In this document: positions 1-11,100 of the stretch, piece by piece
Position numbering within the stretch: the first letter of the stretch is position 1
How the letters are laid out: every line of letters begins with the position of its first letter
From: Bugula neritina
Lineage: Eukaryota; Bryozoa; Gymnolaemata; Cheilostomatida; Bugulidae
NCBI GenBank assembly: GCA_964035545.1
Contig: OZ037766.1
Coordinates: 15,702,722-15,766,721, forward strand
Direction of reading: 5' to 3'
DNA: 64,000 nt
The notes under the pieces: model-generated
Seen by the model: the letters and a program-made list of their open reading frames with translations, nothing else
Told to the model about the DNA's origin: nothing
The model's database searches: none
Position numbers and translations under genes: made by a program

Positions 1-1
1 A

Positions 2-2408
2 GCTTGGTTGAAAATGAAAGTAAGTTTCCTTCTTAGTGATACGTGGAATGATGACCCAGCTCTCTTGGCTAGTTATGGAGATATTATGAGAGGAAGTTTT
101 TCTTTCAACTTCAACAGCGATTTTCAAGTGAGTGTAAACTGTGCAGGTATTTTTAGAAGTTGCTGCTATTTTTTTTAAAATAATGGTTATCTATAAAAAG
201 AACTGTTGTTGGAGGTTAATTGTTTCATCAATGTTTTCCCAAGAAATTTTTTGTGTACTGCGTTATAGAATCAAGTTACGATGTGTTTATTTTTAGACTA
301 ATTCCTTCACCACTCACTTGAAGAATATTAGGTTACCTACAATTGATGATAGGAATTATTGGCTCTCCACCCTGGTTCAGGAAGTTGGTAAATGTAAGAT
401 ACGGGGAAACTTTCACAGCACTTATAACAGGGAATGTAACTCCAGAGATGTAAGGTTGACAAATTTAGAAGGGGAATCTTACTCGTCCCATCTGATGAAA
501 GCTATTACAGCTACAATCTATGGTCTACGGGCCATCACCCTAGATGAACATAAAGAGTTCGTATTCCATGCCAATACTATCAAAGATAGATACAGAAAGC
601 TTTTGAATGTCAAAATACCACAAGTTCTTGAAAATAGAGGTCCAAAAACTCACAATCCATTCACAGAAGCTGGAAATGGCAAGGTTGGCTATTCTATCTA
701 TAATATTAAATTGGAAGGGAACAACAAAATACCTACATATGTCTTGGTTCAACGGACAGGCTCGAGTGTAAATGATAAACTGGGTACAGCTCAAAACTTG
801 ATTGCGTTTTACGATGGGTCAAATATCCCGACTGCAAGTATAACTAGCACCATTCCAAAATGTGTCATATCTACATCAAACTCGGCATCTTCAGACAACT
901 CTGGCAGCCACCTTACGACACCACTCATGGTGATCACAATTCTGCTCGGTATTCTTCTGACAGCAATAATCATTGCTGTAATCATTATAGGTAAGCTTTC
1001 ATTCACTTGGTTTCAATTTTTTTATTTAAAGAACTTAAAATTACTATCATTATAATAATTGTTGTTTTACATTAATTTGGTACACCACTAGTTAGAATTG
1101 TTTTTAGTACTCTGCTACCGAAAAAAATGGGAACAGCTGAAACACAACAAAGAAGGTGAAAGAATATCGATGCAAGTTGTAGATGGGAAAGATGAAGGGT
1201 ATGATGAGATATGTAAGTTTTGCTTAATATTTTTAATACTCTATAAGTCGGTGAACTTTAAATTAATTTTCTTCTCTGCCAAATGAATTATAACCCATGG
1301 TATGAAGTTTTGCTGCTTCAATTTATTTAAAGAAAATTGCCAATGCCAATGAATACTATACCATACTTTTTGCAAGAATAGCTGATATAAAACTGGTTAA
1401 AAAAGCTGTGAAATTATGGTCGAAGTCTTTTATTATAGTTGTGTCTGCTTGAAACCAATACATGTTTCCTTCCACTTTGATTCTGTTTTGTATTAAAATT
1501 TTCATGTGAATTATTGTTAGCAAGCAAAGTAAACTGTATTAGTATGCATGTTGATTGCTGATATAATTACTAGTTGCCAACCATAGCTGCATAAACTTCC
1601 AAAATGATGGCACATACATCTTGGCTGTTATGCTGTCAATGTAACTATTTCAGCATACATGCATTACATGTCTGAAGCTCAAAGAGCCAACATCTTGAGA
1701 TTTGTTGCTACAAACCCAGGAACAGCCCCTCCCACCTACATGTTGTCATCAGGTAGCTACAACTCCTCGCTATATTTATCAGTCATATATGCGGTTATGT
1801 AGCCATTAAGATAGAAGATTTCAGACAGCATCAAGTCAAGTTTGTATTTTAAATTTAATCTAAAAAAAACTGCTGGAGTTCCTAAAATTTGCATGAGGGG
1901 GAAATTGAAGAAAACTTTTAGAAATAACTCTATTAAAAATGCATGGTATATACATGGCGAACAGAATTTATTCATATTTACTGTCAAATCAAATTTATCA
2001 CTAAAATATAAATAAAATATTAAACAATGATGACACATGGATTTTGTAGAGTATTCGAAGAAAAGTGAGACAGAATATAAAGTGCCTAGAAATAATCAGC
2101 CTATTTCTGAAAGTCTTGGCCTTCCAAACCCAGCATTCAGTGGGTCTGGCGAAAGTGGGACATCTACAACAACAAGGTCATATGCTAGTGAAAGTACTCT
2201 TAGTGCTTCTAAATTTAATAATGAGCTTGTTTATGAGGAAGGTTTGTCAGTAAGAGGTGGTCTTTGCACTGTTCCCATACCAGCCCCTAGGGCAGCGACC
2301 CCCTGTGACACACTCAGCTCTTCTGGAACCACTTATGCTGTTCTAACTTCACCTCCCAGCGTACCGCGTGATGCTGGCAAAGAAGAGGAAAAAGAAGACA
2401 TGGTGTAA
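2..2408 (+). CDS. Single-pass receptor with mGluR-type Venus-flytrap ectodomain (3' part of gene)
   Basis: Exons: <2-127, 297-990, 1108-1212, 1654-1752, 2050-2408 (phases 0,1,1,1). The 5' part lies outside the window. The first visible exon reads through SDTWNDD and GDIMRGSFSF, and the second has NYWLSTLVQEVGKC, an AITATIYGLRAI helix and GNGKVGYSIYNI. These fit the C-terminal lobe of the receptor family ligand-binding region of metabotropic glutamate receptors (family knowledge). Where an mGluR would go into its Cys-rich domain and seven helices, this protein has a short linker ending at IPKC, a Ser-rich stretch, one hydrophobic segment (about 925-990, continuing into VLCY) and a basic stop-transfer RKKWEQLKHNK. 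The tail of about 190 residues is Ser/Thr/Pro-rich, has no kinase or cyclase domain and ends EEEKEDMV. It probably sits in the plasma membrane as a ligand-binding, clearance or co-receptor protein (inference). A kinase-less relative of Venus kinase receptors or a natriuretic-clearance-like receptor are alternatives. Confidence 0.75.
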
Positions 2409-2674
2409 ATAGTGAAAGTGTTATTGCATGTTGCCTAACGACTTTCTATGAGTGAAGCACTGTTTTTATTTATGCGTGTGGTTAATTTGACATTTTATAG
2501 TATTTTTACACTTTTTTGGATTTGATACCTACAATATTTTTATGCGGTGAATTGTAATGAATGTATAACTATTGTATTTAAATATATATAAGCTTATAAG
2601 ACTATTATATGGGCACATTATATACATACATTATATTAATAATAATCTAAATATGTAAAATCATATATTAAATC

Positions 2675-2680
2675 AATAAA
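2675..2680 (+). promoter_or_regulatory. Poly(A) signal AATAAA of the Venus-flytrap receptor gene
   Basis: AATAAA lies about 270 bases after the TAA at 2406-2408, in an AT-rich 3' UTR with no further open frame. It is the best-placed canonical signal. Confidence 0.55.
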
Positions 2681-3037
2681 GTTTTGAACATTGTCCACAC
2701 TAAAATTAAATTCATTGAAGAGCTGTCAGGTATACTTAAATTAAAACTACTATAGAGCTTTACTTAAGCAATTTATTATGCATTATAAAGTAATTTCATA
2801 CTGTAACTAAAACTGATCTATAACTGCTGCTATTGTGCATTGATGCATATAATATTTCCAAGCTTTCTATTATTTATTATGCAGCTACTTACGTAAAAAA
2901 CACAATAGATGATTTTTATCACATAATAAAATGCTAGCTTTTTTAATGCATTTATACTATTATAAGCAACAAGTGTGATATAAACAACATAGCTTTATCA
3001 GTATAGTTTATATTTTATAAGGCTTTTATAATTCATG

Positions 3038-3250
3038 CAAGTTTAAAATCACTATCTTTGTGTGAACCCCTGATGGAAGAGATTTTTGTTAAAGCAGGCA
3101 AAGGACTTACTCAGATTGGGCACAGGAGCAATTATGACTGAATAGTAAATACTCTTTCTAACATCACCAATGACCTTTGTCGGGCTCAAACCCATAACTT
3201 TGTGCTTACTAGGCAAATGCTCTAACCCCTAGACCATGGCTGCTCTCTTT
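3038..3250 (-). repeat. tRNA-derived SINE, copy 1
   Basis: Read on the minus strand, the element begins with a tRNA-like head: GGTCTAGGGGTTAGAGC resembles a pol III box A region, and GGGTTTGAGCCC resembles box B. A shared body follows (plus-strand landmarks GGGCACAGGAGCAATTA and CATCACCAATG), then a tail at CAAGTTTA. Two other copies with the same order are at 19017-19228 and 44784-44955. The head has diverged from a working tRNA and has no CCA end, so I call it a SINE and not a tRNA gene. Confidence 0.75.
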
Positions 3251-3460
3251 ATAAAGCTATTATAACTTGTGTCAAAATGCCTACAATGTAAACATACGTT
3301 AGCACAGTTATAGCGCCAGCATTTGCAATTTGTCTGCTTTCGAAACAAGATTTCAAAATACGGGTGTATTCATACGTATATACACTTTTTTATCTTACTG
3401 ACAATAGCAAGCTTACCTAGAAAAGCATTTAATAGCTCTTAGTTGCGCATGCTTTAGTAT

Positions 3461-3883
3461 TGTAGTAGTTTGTGGGTTATTGAATGAAATCAGGCAGAGA
3501 ACATAACTCCTTGTTATAGAAGAGACGAGAGAGAGTGTTGAAATCGTGTGTGTACTGTATCTTTATTGTAGTCTTGATCCTTCCAGTCCGAGCTCCAGTC
3601 TTCAAGTGACTGAAGCTCGAAAATGGGCTTCCTTTTATACTAGCCAGACAAAGGACTTCTAGAACTTTTGACCGACAGCGGCCGAAGCTCGGTAGGGTAT
3701 GGTGACATTTGTCATGTTGGTAACCGACATTCGGTCTGCCGGCATCCGCTTGTCGAACTCGGTCCAACTGTCGGTTTACATGAATCCGCAAAAATGAACC
3801 CAACCAAGTGTATGGGTATTGTAACTTGTAATTGGGGGAAAAGGGGTTAACTATTTACTACCTTAAAAGCTTAACAAAAGCCA
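3461..3883 (-). mobile_element. Probable solo LTR of an LTR retrotransposon
   Basis: On the minus strand this 423-bp block starts TGGCTTTTG and ends CTACTACA (TG...CA termini). It carries a TATA-like GTATAAAAGG followed about 100 bases later by a CAATAAAG poly(A) signal, the usual LTR order. The flanks share TAGTAT (3455-3460 and 3884-3889), a possible target-site duplication. It is richer in GC than its surroundings. No primer-binding site, gag or pol is present, hence a solo LTR. The 108-codon minus-strand open frame inside it has no recognisable domain. Confidence 0.5.
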
Positions 3884-4897
3884 TAGTATATAAGGTATTA
3901 GAAAGTTACGCCACAGACTTAGCTATAACTACAGTATTTAGAAAAATAGCCATAAGTAATGTGTCAAGGGGGATAACTCTGATATTTACCACAGTATATC
4001 CTAAGGAATTATTATGTTTATCTGGAGTTGTCTTTTCATTAGAAGCAATCTTTTAGCAACTGTATTAATGCGATGATTGTTCTTAGTTGCTAATTCAGCA
4101 ACAGAATTTGTCTTGTCTACTTATTTTGCAGTTGGTAGACTTTCCAATCTCTGCTGCTTAAGACAAAAATAATTAGTGTTGATAATATTTGCAGAAGCAA
4201 TCAACAAATATATTACACTCTTCATTTGAATAAGAGGCTTCACCAGTTTTCTTATTATTTTATTCTATGTGCAAAACACTTGAAATAGTGTGCAGCGATA
4301 CTCATGAAGAAATGAATAAGCATGCAAGAATTTCATAGTTTTGAAGTGCTAAAAGCAATTAAAACCTAGAAGATGCAATTCACAGTTTGACAAAAGAAAT
4401 CCAATAATTGAATGTGTAGAAGCTCTAGTTCAGACTAACTTTTTCATTATTTATGCAATTGTATCATTATCCAAGTATTAGTAGAGGAAAAAATAATCAA
4501 TCTTAATACTTGCAAGAAGAAATTGTACTGCACATTCATTATTAATCCAAGTGCTATTTTTGAAAACTTTTCCTGTCAGCATGCTTTGATAGAGCTGCAG
4601 TTAGCTTATTACAATAGAGCAAACAGGTAAGTCTAAAAACCAATTTTAAAATTGTAGGAATTTGCATAAATTAAAATAAACTAACTTAATTAGTCGTTGA
4701 GGATATGCAAAATAATTTTAAGCTAAAGTTTTTAAAGTTTCAAAAGGTGTAGTAGTCAGCAATAAAACTGTATCATACATACTCAACAATAATTTTAAGA
4801 AAATGTTAAACATATGTACTCAAGTAAGCAGTTCTAAAAATTTATATTGTATGAAATATTAAATAACAATAAATTATTTCGCTGGCATTCCAGCCAG

Positions 4898-5055
4898 GTA
4901 CCGCCACTCTTGTGTCATCTTTAAACTTTGAGTCATTATCACAAGCAGTTCATAGGACTGATGGTGACTGTTCTGGGTTAAGTTCTCTGGATCATAGCTC
5001 TTCGGGCAGTTTGATGTTTAGCTATAGCCTGCCAAGTATCCTGTCTAATATCTAA
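4898..5055 (+). other. Orphan coding-like exon (possible alternative last exon of the upstream receptor gene)
   Basis: A splice acceptor (CATTCCAGCCAG) is followed by an open frame that reads GTATLVSSLNFESLSQ and SGLSSLDHSSSGS, ending in TAA at 5053-5055. It is clearly less AT-rich than its surroundings. With the acceptor at 4896-4897 it starts with two bases, matching the phase-1 donor at 1752 of the receptor gene, so it could be an alternative C-terminus, giving ...LSSG-TATLV. A poly(A) signal at 2675 lies between them, so use would need readthrough past it. It could also be a relic exon or chance. Low confidence. Confidence 0.3.
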
Positions 5056-6229
5056 TATATGCTTTGAATATTTAACAGAATAAAACTAGCTAAAAGTTTT
5101 ATATATGCATCATGTACCAAATTAAGTTTTGCTAAAATATTGATATAACAAAGTATATAAGTTATGTTTCAAGAATCCACAGCAGAGTACAGTTGCTCAA
5201 AATTATTTATACATGTATATCTTACACACCATTGCATATGTTACTTATTAAACTTCTTTAGAGAATGATGGAAGATTATTCTACTGGTGAATTTATTGCT
5301 ACATGCATAGCTCATAAGATCTCATTAAAAAAGCTTTTCATCGCTGAAGTATCCTGAATATAGTATGATTTTGTTGAAGCATTTTTTGCCTTGGCTGCGC
5401 TGTGGTTTTAATTACGTACAAAAATATATGACTAAAAATTTGTTGATAACAGCAATTCAAAGGTATTGGCTTAAAGAATGCTGTAGCATCAAGAAATATT
5501 AGCTGACCAGGTGATGACCAAAGTGCAATGTTTTCAATGCGGAAGAAGTCAATAAACTTGTTAGCCATACTTAGTATACAGCAATTTACTATAACCTCAG
5601 GTGCAATAACCTGCATGCTAGTACATGGGCCAGTTTATAATTAAATTATTAAACATGCTTTGCATTGTCAGTTAAGTTGTAGATTGCACCATATAAAATA
5701 AATCAGATAATCAGATGATTGTTAAAGTAGTAATAATTGTAGGTTTCCTTGTTCTACATTTAATCTTAATTTTAACAAGTTATCTAATTAATACATGTTA
5801 TGCAAGGAGGTGAACTCTTTCCTTATATTAAACGACTTGGATACGATTAAAATATACGTCATTTTGCTGGCATAGTCATTGATAGGCAGGGTCTTTCCTT
5901 GCTTTTTGGTTTTGGCAAGTTTCCTTATTACCTAAGATAGGCAAGTTATAGGTGTTTATATAAAAGTTTACTAGAACATCTTCTTGAGTCTATAATGCCT
6001 TTCTTACAAACTAAAAATTATGCAGCCACAAAAGCAATGTGATTGCGCTCTACATGTGCATGTGATATTTATCTTGTAATTATTTGTTTATGGGCAAAAA
6101 GTCTCAAAAAGTTTGTTAATAAATCTATAAGAATAGGGTTTGACCATTTTTTTTCTATTTTGATTATTGTTATGGACAAAGGAAGAGTCGGAGCTGAGCA
6201 GTTATAGCATTGACCCTAAGGTGCCACAC

Positions 6230-6545
6230 ACTCACAAGCACTCACAAGCACTCACACTCACTCGCACGCACTCTCACGCACTCGCACGCACTCGCACGCA
6301 CTCACACGCACTCACACCCACTCACACCCACTCACACGCACTCGCACTCACTCGCACTCACTCGCACGCACTCGCACTCACTCGCACTCACTCACACGCA
6401 CTCACACGCACTCGCACGCACTCACACTCACTCGCACGCACTCGCACGCACTCGCACGCACTCACACGCACTCACACTCACTCGCACGCACTCGCACGCA
6501 CGCACATGCACTCACATGTACTCACATGTACTCACATGCACACAG
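6230..6545 (+). repeat. 10-bp minisatellite (CACTCRCACG)n
   Basis: About 30 tandem copies of a 10-base unit CACTCGCACG / CACTCACACG / CACTCGCACT, degenerating to CTCACATGTA at the right end. The array is pyrimidine/purine-strand biased and free of stop codons in two plus-strand frames, producing meaningless His/Thr/Ser/Ala-rich open frames. Confidence 0.9.
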
Positions 6546-6628
6546 GACTTTTTGCAAATATGATGTCTTTTCATAGTCTTGTACTCCACTAGCATCATTA
6601 TTGAACTGGTTCTAGTATTACTATAGAC

Positions 6629-6971
6629 CAGGGCTATCCAACAGGCGGCGCCAGAATCGGATACGGCCTCCAGCTTACATTTATGTGGCCCACAAAGGCA
6701 TAACATATTTTATAAATTTATTTTTCTCCCATTAGAGTGAAAAACACCTCTTAACTGTCTTATTTATATATACATGTTACAAAACATACAGCCTGCAGTA
6801 GCTAACTATTAGGGCTTAATTGTGTAATGATTTAACGAGAATTTGGAATAAAGTATTTTGAAAATTACTGATGTAGTGACCCCCAGCTCAAACTAAGGTT
6901 TCCAATGTGGCCCTTGTCACCAGAATATTTCCTTTTAGTGGCTCTCAGCCTGAAAAGGTTAGACACCCCTG
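6629..6971. mobile_element. hAT-superfamily MITE
   Basis: The left end CAGGGCTATCCAAC and the reverse complement of the right end CAGGGGTGTCTAAC form imperfect terminal inverted repeats of the hAT (Charlie-like) type. They are flanked by 8-bp near-identical duplications, CTATAGAC (6621-6628) and CCATAGAC (6972-6979), and hAT elements make 8-bp duplications. At 343 bp it has no transposase and is a non-autonomous copy. Inner GTGGCCC motifs recur near both ends. Confidence 0.7.
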
Positions 6972-8145
6972 CCATAGACTATAGAGAGTATAGACTAAGA
7001 TAATGTGAAGACAATAAATTTATTGACATTATATTTTACAACTGTTTAGTCCAACAATAAGTGCAATTGCATTTAAAGATAAATTTATATTTTCTCTTCA
7101 CAATTACAACAATTAGAGAGTTACAAAACTTTATACCAAGTAATTTATTAGATTTGAATATATTATAAATATGACATAGTTTAACCATTGTGTGGGGCTT
7201 ATAAGCATTGCTTTTATACAATGTGTTTTTTCCCATACTGATAAATGAACTTCTGCTAATTTTTGAAGGTCGTTTGTCCAAAGAGTGTGTGAACCTCTAA
7301 GTAAAAGTTGACTGTACTATAATTAGTGAGTGCATGCAAGATGAACACTGTGTAATCTTGCTAGTAAAGTGTTAATGCTAAATTTAATATTTCTGAAGGT
7401 GTTCTATGACAATACATATTACAATTTATATTTCCTGTGTTACACACTTCAATACTGCAACAGGAGAGTTTTTATAAGTTATGTTTATTATGTGACCAGT
7501 TTTTTCTGTCCAGTGCAGACAGCAAAAACAGATTTTGTTTTGCTGTGCTCTTGTGATTGATTTTTCTTGAAATGATGGTACTTACTGTATTCATACCCAT
7601 AATTTATAGCTTATTGGTACTAAGTATAATTCCACTCATTTTTTTATTATTGCTCACCTTAACTTTTCAGAGAAAATTATTTTAAATCACTGTCTAGGAA
7701 AGATTTTGAGTACACTAAAAAATATACATGTTTTAGGTTGCAGTTCATATGAAACATACGATAAAAGCTGCCAACAACTGCCATATCACAAGGTCATAGA
7801 TCATAGCAATATATCAGAATATGTGGTATCCTGCGCCAATCATGCTAAAACAATTATGTATGCAACTTCATTGTCACACCAATAGTGATAGGACTATAGT
7901 CAAACTGATAAACATCTATCATTATTACAATCTCATTGGCTGTAGAACATATACTATATTTGACATGTTTTAAATGTTGTATGATAATAATTATAATTGT
8001 GGTGAGCCACATGCTATGCATTTTATTTTAATCATGTTATATATTTTATCCAATTGCAGAATGGCAGCAATTGATTGACAATCTATGTAGAGGATAATAG
8101 CTGTGCTACTGCTGCTGTATCAAAGTCGAGCCTCAGTCTCTCAGA

Positions 8146-11100
8146 ATGAAGTCTCTAGCATCACTATCTAAAAACCAACCAGATAAATGGAAAAGTATGC
8201 TCAAAAAATTATTCATCAGTGCTGCCGTTTGCGGGATAGAGTTCTGCTATGCTGCTGAAACAGTGTTTGTCACCCCTCTGCTTATGCGCCTCGGAGTTCC
8301 TGTGTATTTAACTACTATGTGCTGGACAATGAGCCCACTTTTGGGCTTTTTCTTGGTGCCCATACTGGGTAGTGCCAGTGACTCATGCACCTCTCCACTA
8401 GGTAGAAGACGTCCTTTCATAATTCTCTACTCAGTCGGCATTGTCATTGGACTGGTTCTAGTCCCGTACGGTGAGAATATTGGACAACTACTTGGTGATG
8501 AGAGGATCCCCTCAGTTAGTATCACCAACGGCTCCTTACAACTCAATGCAACCTTCGATGATGCAAATCAACATTCGGACCATCTCTCTACTGATTCACA
8601 TCCAATAGGTATGCTTTATTTTGCTTATAAGCCTATTTTTATAAAGTTATTTTACTCATTTATAATGAAAAAGTTCTTGCAGGTAAAAGCTCAGCTATAC
8701 TTCATACTTTTTAACTTCATTACATTTTTCAATTTCAAACTGAATTTTGAAGTTTTGCTGATTTATAGTTATATAAGTGTTTCAGCTGGAGGCCGTAACT
8801 TATCATGTCTATTTTTAAAATTAGTTCTTCAAAGTTATGTCATATTCTACACATTCAGATTAGCAGCATCAATGTTATACTATTGATACTACTTATAATA
8901 TTGTAACATACACTTTAAGAGAAACGCTTTCTTGGCTAAACTATCCATCATGACCTAGCTGCCACAGACACATGCATAAAACCAATGAAACTGCAAAATT
9001 AGGAAGTGTTTAATTTGAGTACATATTCTTAAAGTTAATGAATTATTTATGTTGAAACAGTATACTTTTTATTGATTGTATTTATTAACTAATGTCAGTT
9101 CTACTTGTACACAATATAATACGACTCATATGTAGAAATCAAGTTATTGTCAGGAAGATTTCCCAAGTATATTTTTCTGTGAGACAGTGAAAGAGAAGGC
9201 AGTTTCTGGGTTGTCATTACATGCAATAATTAACATTATAGATAATATTGTGTTATATTGTGCTTAGAACATCTAATATACTGTAAAAAAATGAAAATAA
9301 CCTAATAAGTATTACGATTTTGTTCAATTAAATTTATACTCCAATGTTATGTGAGTTATATAGACAAATATTTATAGTCATAAAATGCATGCTAAAAATT
9401 AAAAATCTGTATATAGTAAGTTGACAAGTGTAGGAAGAATTGCAGTATTTGTTTTCCTGTTATTCTGATATATGATTTATAGAGCATGGGATTTTGTACT
9501 TTTATAATTCACAAAATATTACCAGCTTCTGCTATAAGTTCTTAATAAAAGCAATAATTTAAAGATTGCAAAGGGAAGCCTGCTTCAAGAGACATTAATA
9601 TTGATTACATAAACTATTACATTACAAAAAACATCTTTTTTCATGTATCTTAAATATTATGTATATTCTAGAGAATTTCTTTTTTTTCAAACTTAAAAAT
9701 GTAACATTTCTCTCTGCAATAACAGCTTTGTAAAGTTATCTGGTTGCTATAATTACCCAGCCCTGTATTTTGCTTCAACAGATGATTCTGCCCAGTTTTC
9801 ATTCCTTTTAAAAAATTTTTAGATAAAGTTGATGTTAAATATCTCATTTCTTGATTTTAAATTAGAAATCCAATTATTTAACAAATATTCTTTATTTTCG
9901 CGCTTCAATAAAGCCAATGAAAATAAAGTCCTTTTATCACAAAAGTCATAACTTCAACAACTTACTATACTTGTTAAGCATCATAACTCTTTGAAATACG
10001 TTTTACAATGTCACAATAACACATTGTATTACCACTCAACATGAATTAAAATGAAATGTCAATCTATGCAGTTATCTACACAACAAAATGGATAACTATT
10101 AAACCTTGCAATGTAAATGTAAAGAGCTCACCCACCTATACTCATTATTATACTAATTGCTAAATACTTAGTTTTTTTAATTGTCAATTGTTGACTTTTT
10201 ATTTACTAAATTGTAGATTATTTAATAAAATTCAATTACGCAATCGACTCTGTTAAGAATAATATAAAACAGGCTAATGAATATGACTTTACATATTACT
10301 TGTGTTACATGGACACTTGTGTTACATGGATACGGTTTTTAAAATAATTATTTTAATTTAGTACCCAAAAAGTTCAAAAATCAGTAATACCATTGTATTT
10401 AATAAGTTTATATATTAAGTAACTTATTAGCAGTAGGCAACAATTAGACTATATTATTACTATTCTGAATTTCCCTGCTACCCGAAAAGGACAAAGCAGA
10501 AATAGGTGAGAATAGGCGAGAATAGATTTACTATTCTGAATTTTCTAATAGCTAGACTATAACTACTTTTGTTCATATCAGGTATCATACTGACAGTTAT
10601 TGGGGTAATGGTGCTTGATTTCTGCTGTGATGGGTGTCAAACCCCAGTCAGAACCCTCATGATTGACGAAACGCCAGTTGAGGAGCAAGCTAAAGGGCTA
10701 GTGACTTTCACTATTGTGGCTGGACTTGGTGGCGCAATAGGCTATGCCATTGGAGGTAATGCTTATTTTCCTGTTTTTGAAGAGAAATTTTTGGAAGTAT
10801 TTGAAAAATATAAAGATAATAAACAATTAAATGGGGCATTATTTACAAAGTATAGTATTGAGAAATGCGATAACATTTTTTTAATATTTTCCATAAAGCT
10901 GAGTTATTTCTGAATTTTTTAGTATCAATCAGTCTGCTCATAGTAGCTACTAGAGATGAGAAAATTATATAAAATCAAATTGTCAATATGTTGACAAGTT
11001 TTGTTTGTGGGTGATGACTAGGCTTGTAGCTTGTAGCACCAAACCATAAGAATGCAGGGCGCCTATTTGCTAGTCAAACCTTATCACTAAGCCGTGTGCT

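Larger units (their letters stand above)
2700..8058. other. Intergenic region between receptor gene and SLC45 gene
   Basis: Apart from the SINE, LTR, orphan exon, minisatellite and hAT MITE listed separately, I see only AT-rich sequence with short chance open frames and no recognisable domain. Confidence 0.6.

Noticed and set aside
3180-3246. tRNA gene on the minus strand
   Set aside because: Box A- and box B-like sequences are present, but the cloverleaf is incomplete and the block continues into the shared SINE body.
3477-3803. 108-codon minus-strand open frame
   Set aside because: It lies inside the putative LTR, spans its TATA and poly(A) signals, and shows no domain.
5338-5616. 92-codon minus-strand open frame
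   Set aside because: No recognisable domain, AT-rich composition, and no convincing splice partners.
6167-6592. Two overlapping plus-strand open frames of His/Thr/Ser/Ala repeats (HTHSHALART)
   Set aside because: They are translations of the 10-bp minisatellite in two frames, with no splice context or conserved sequence.
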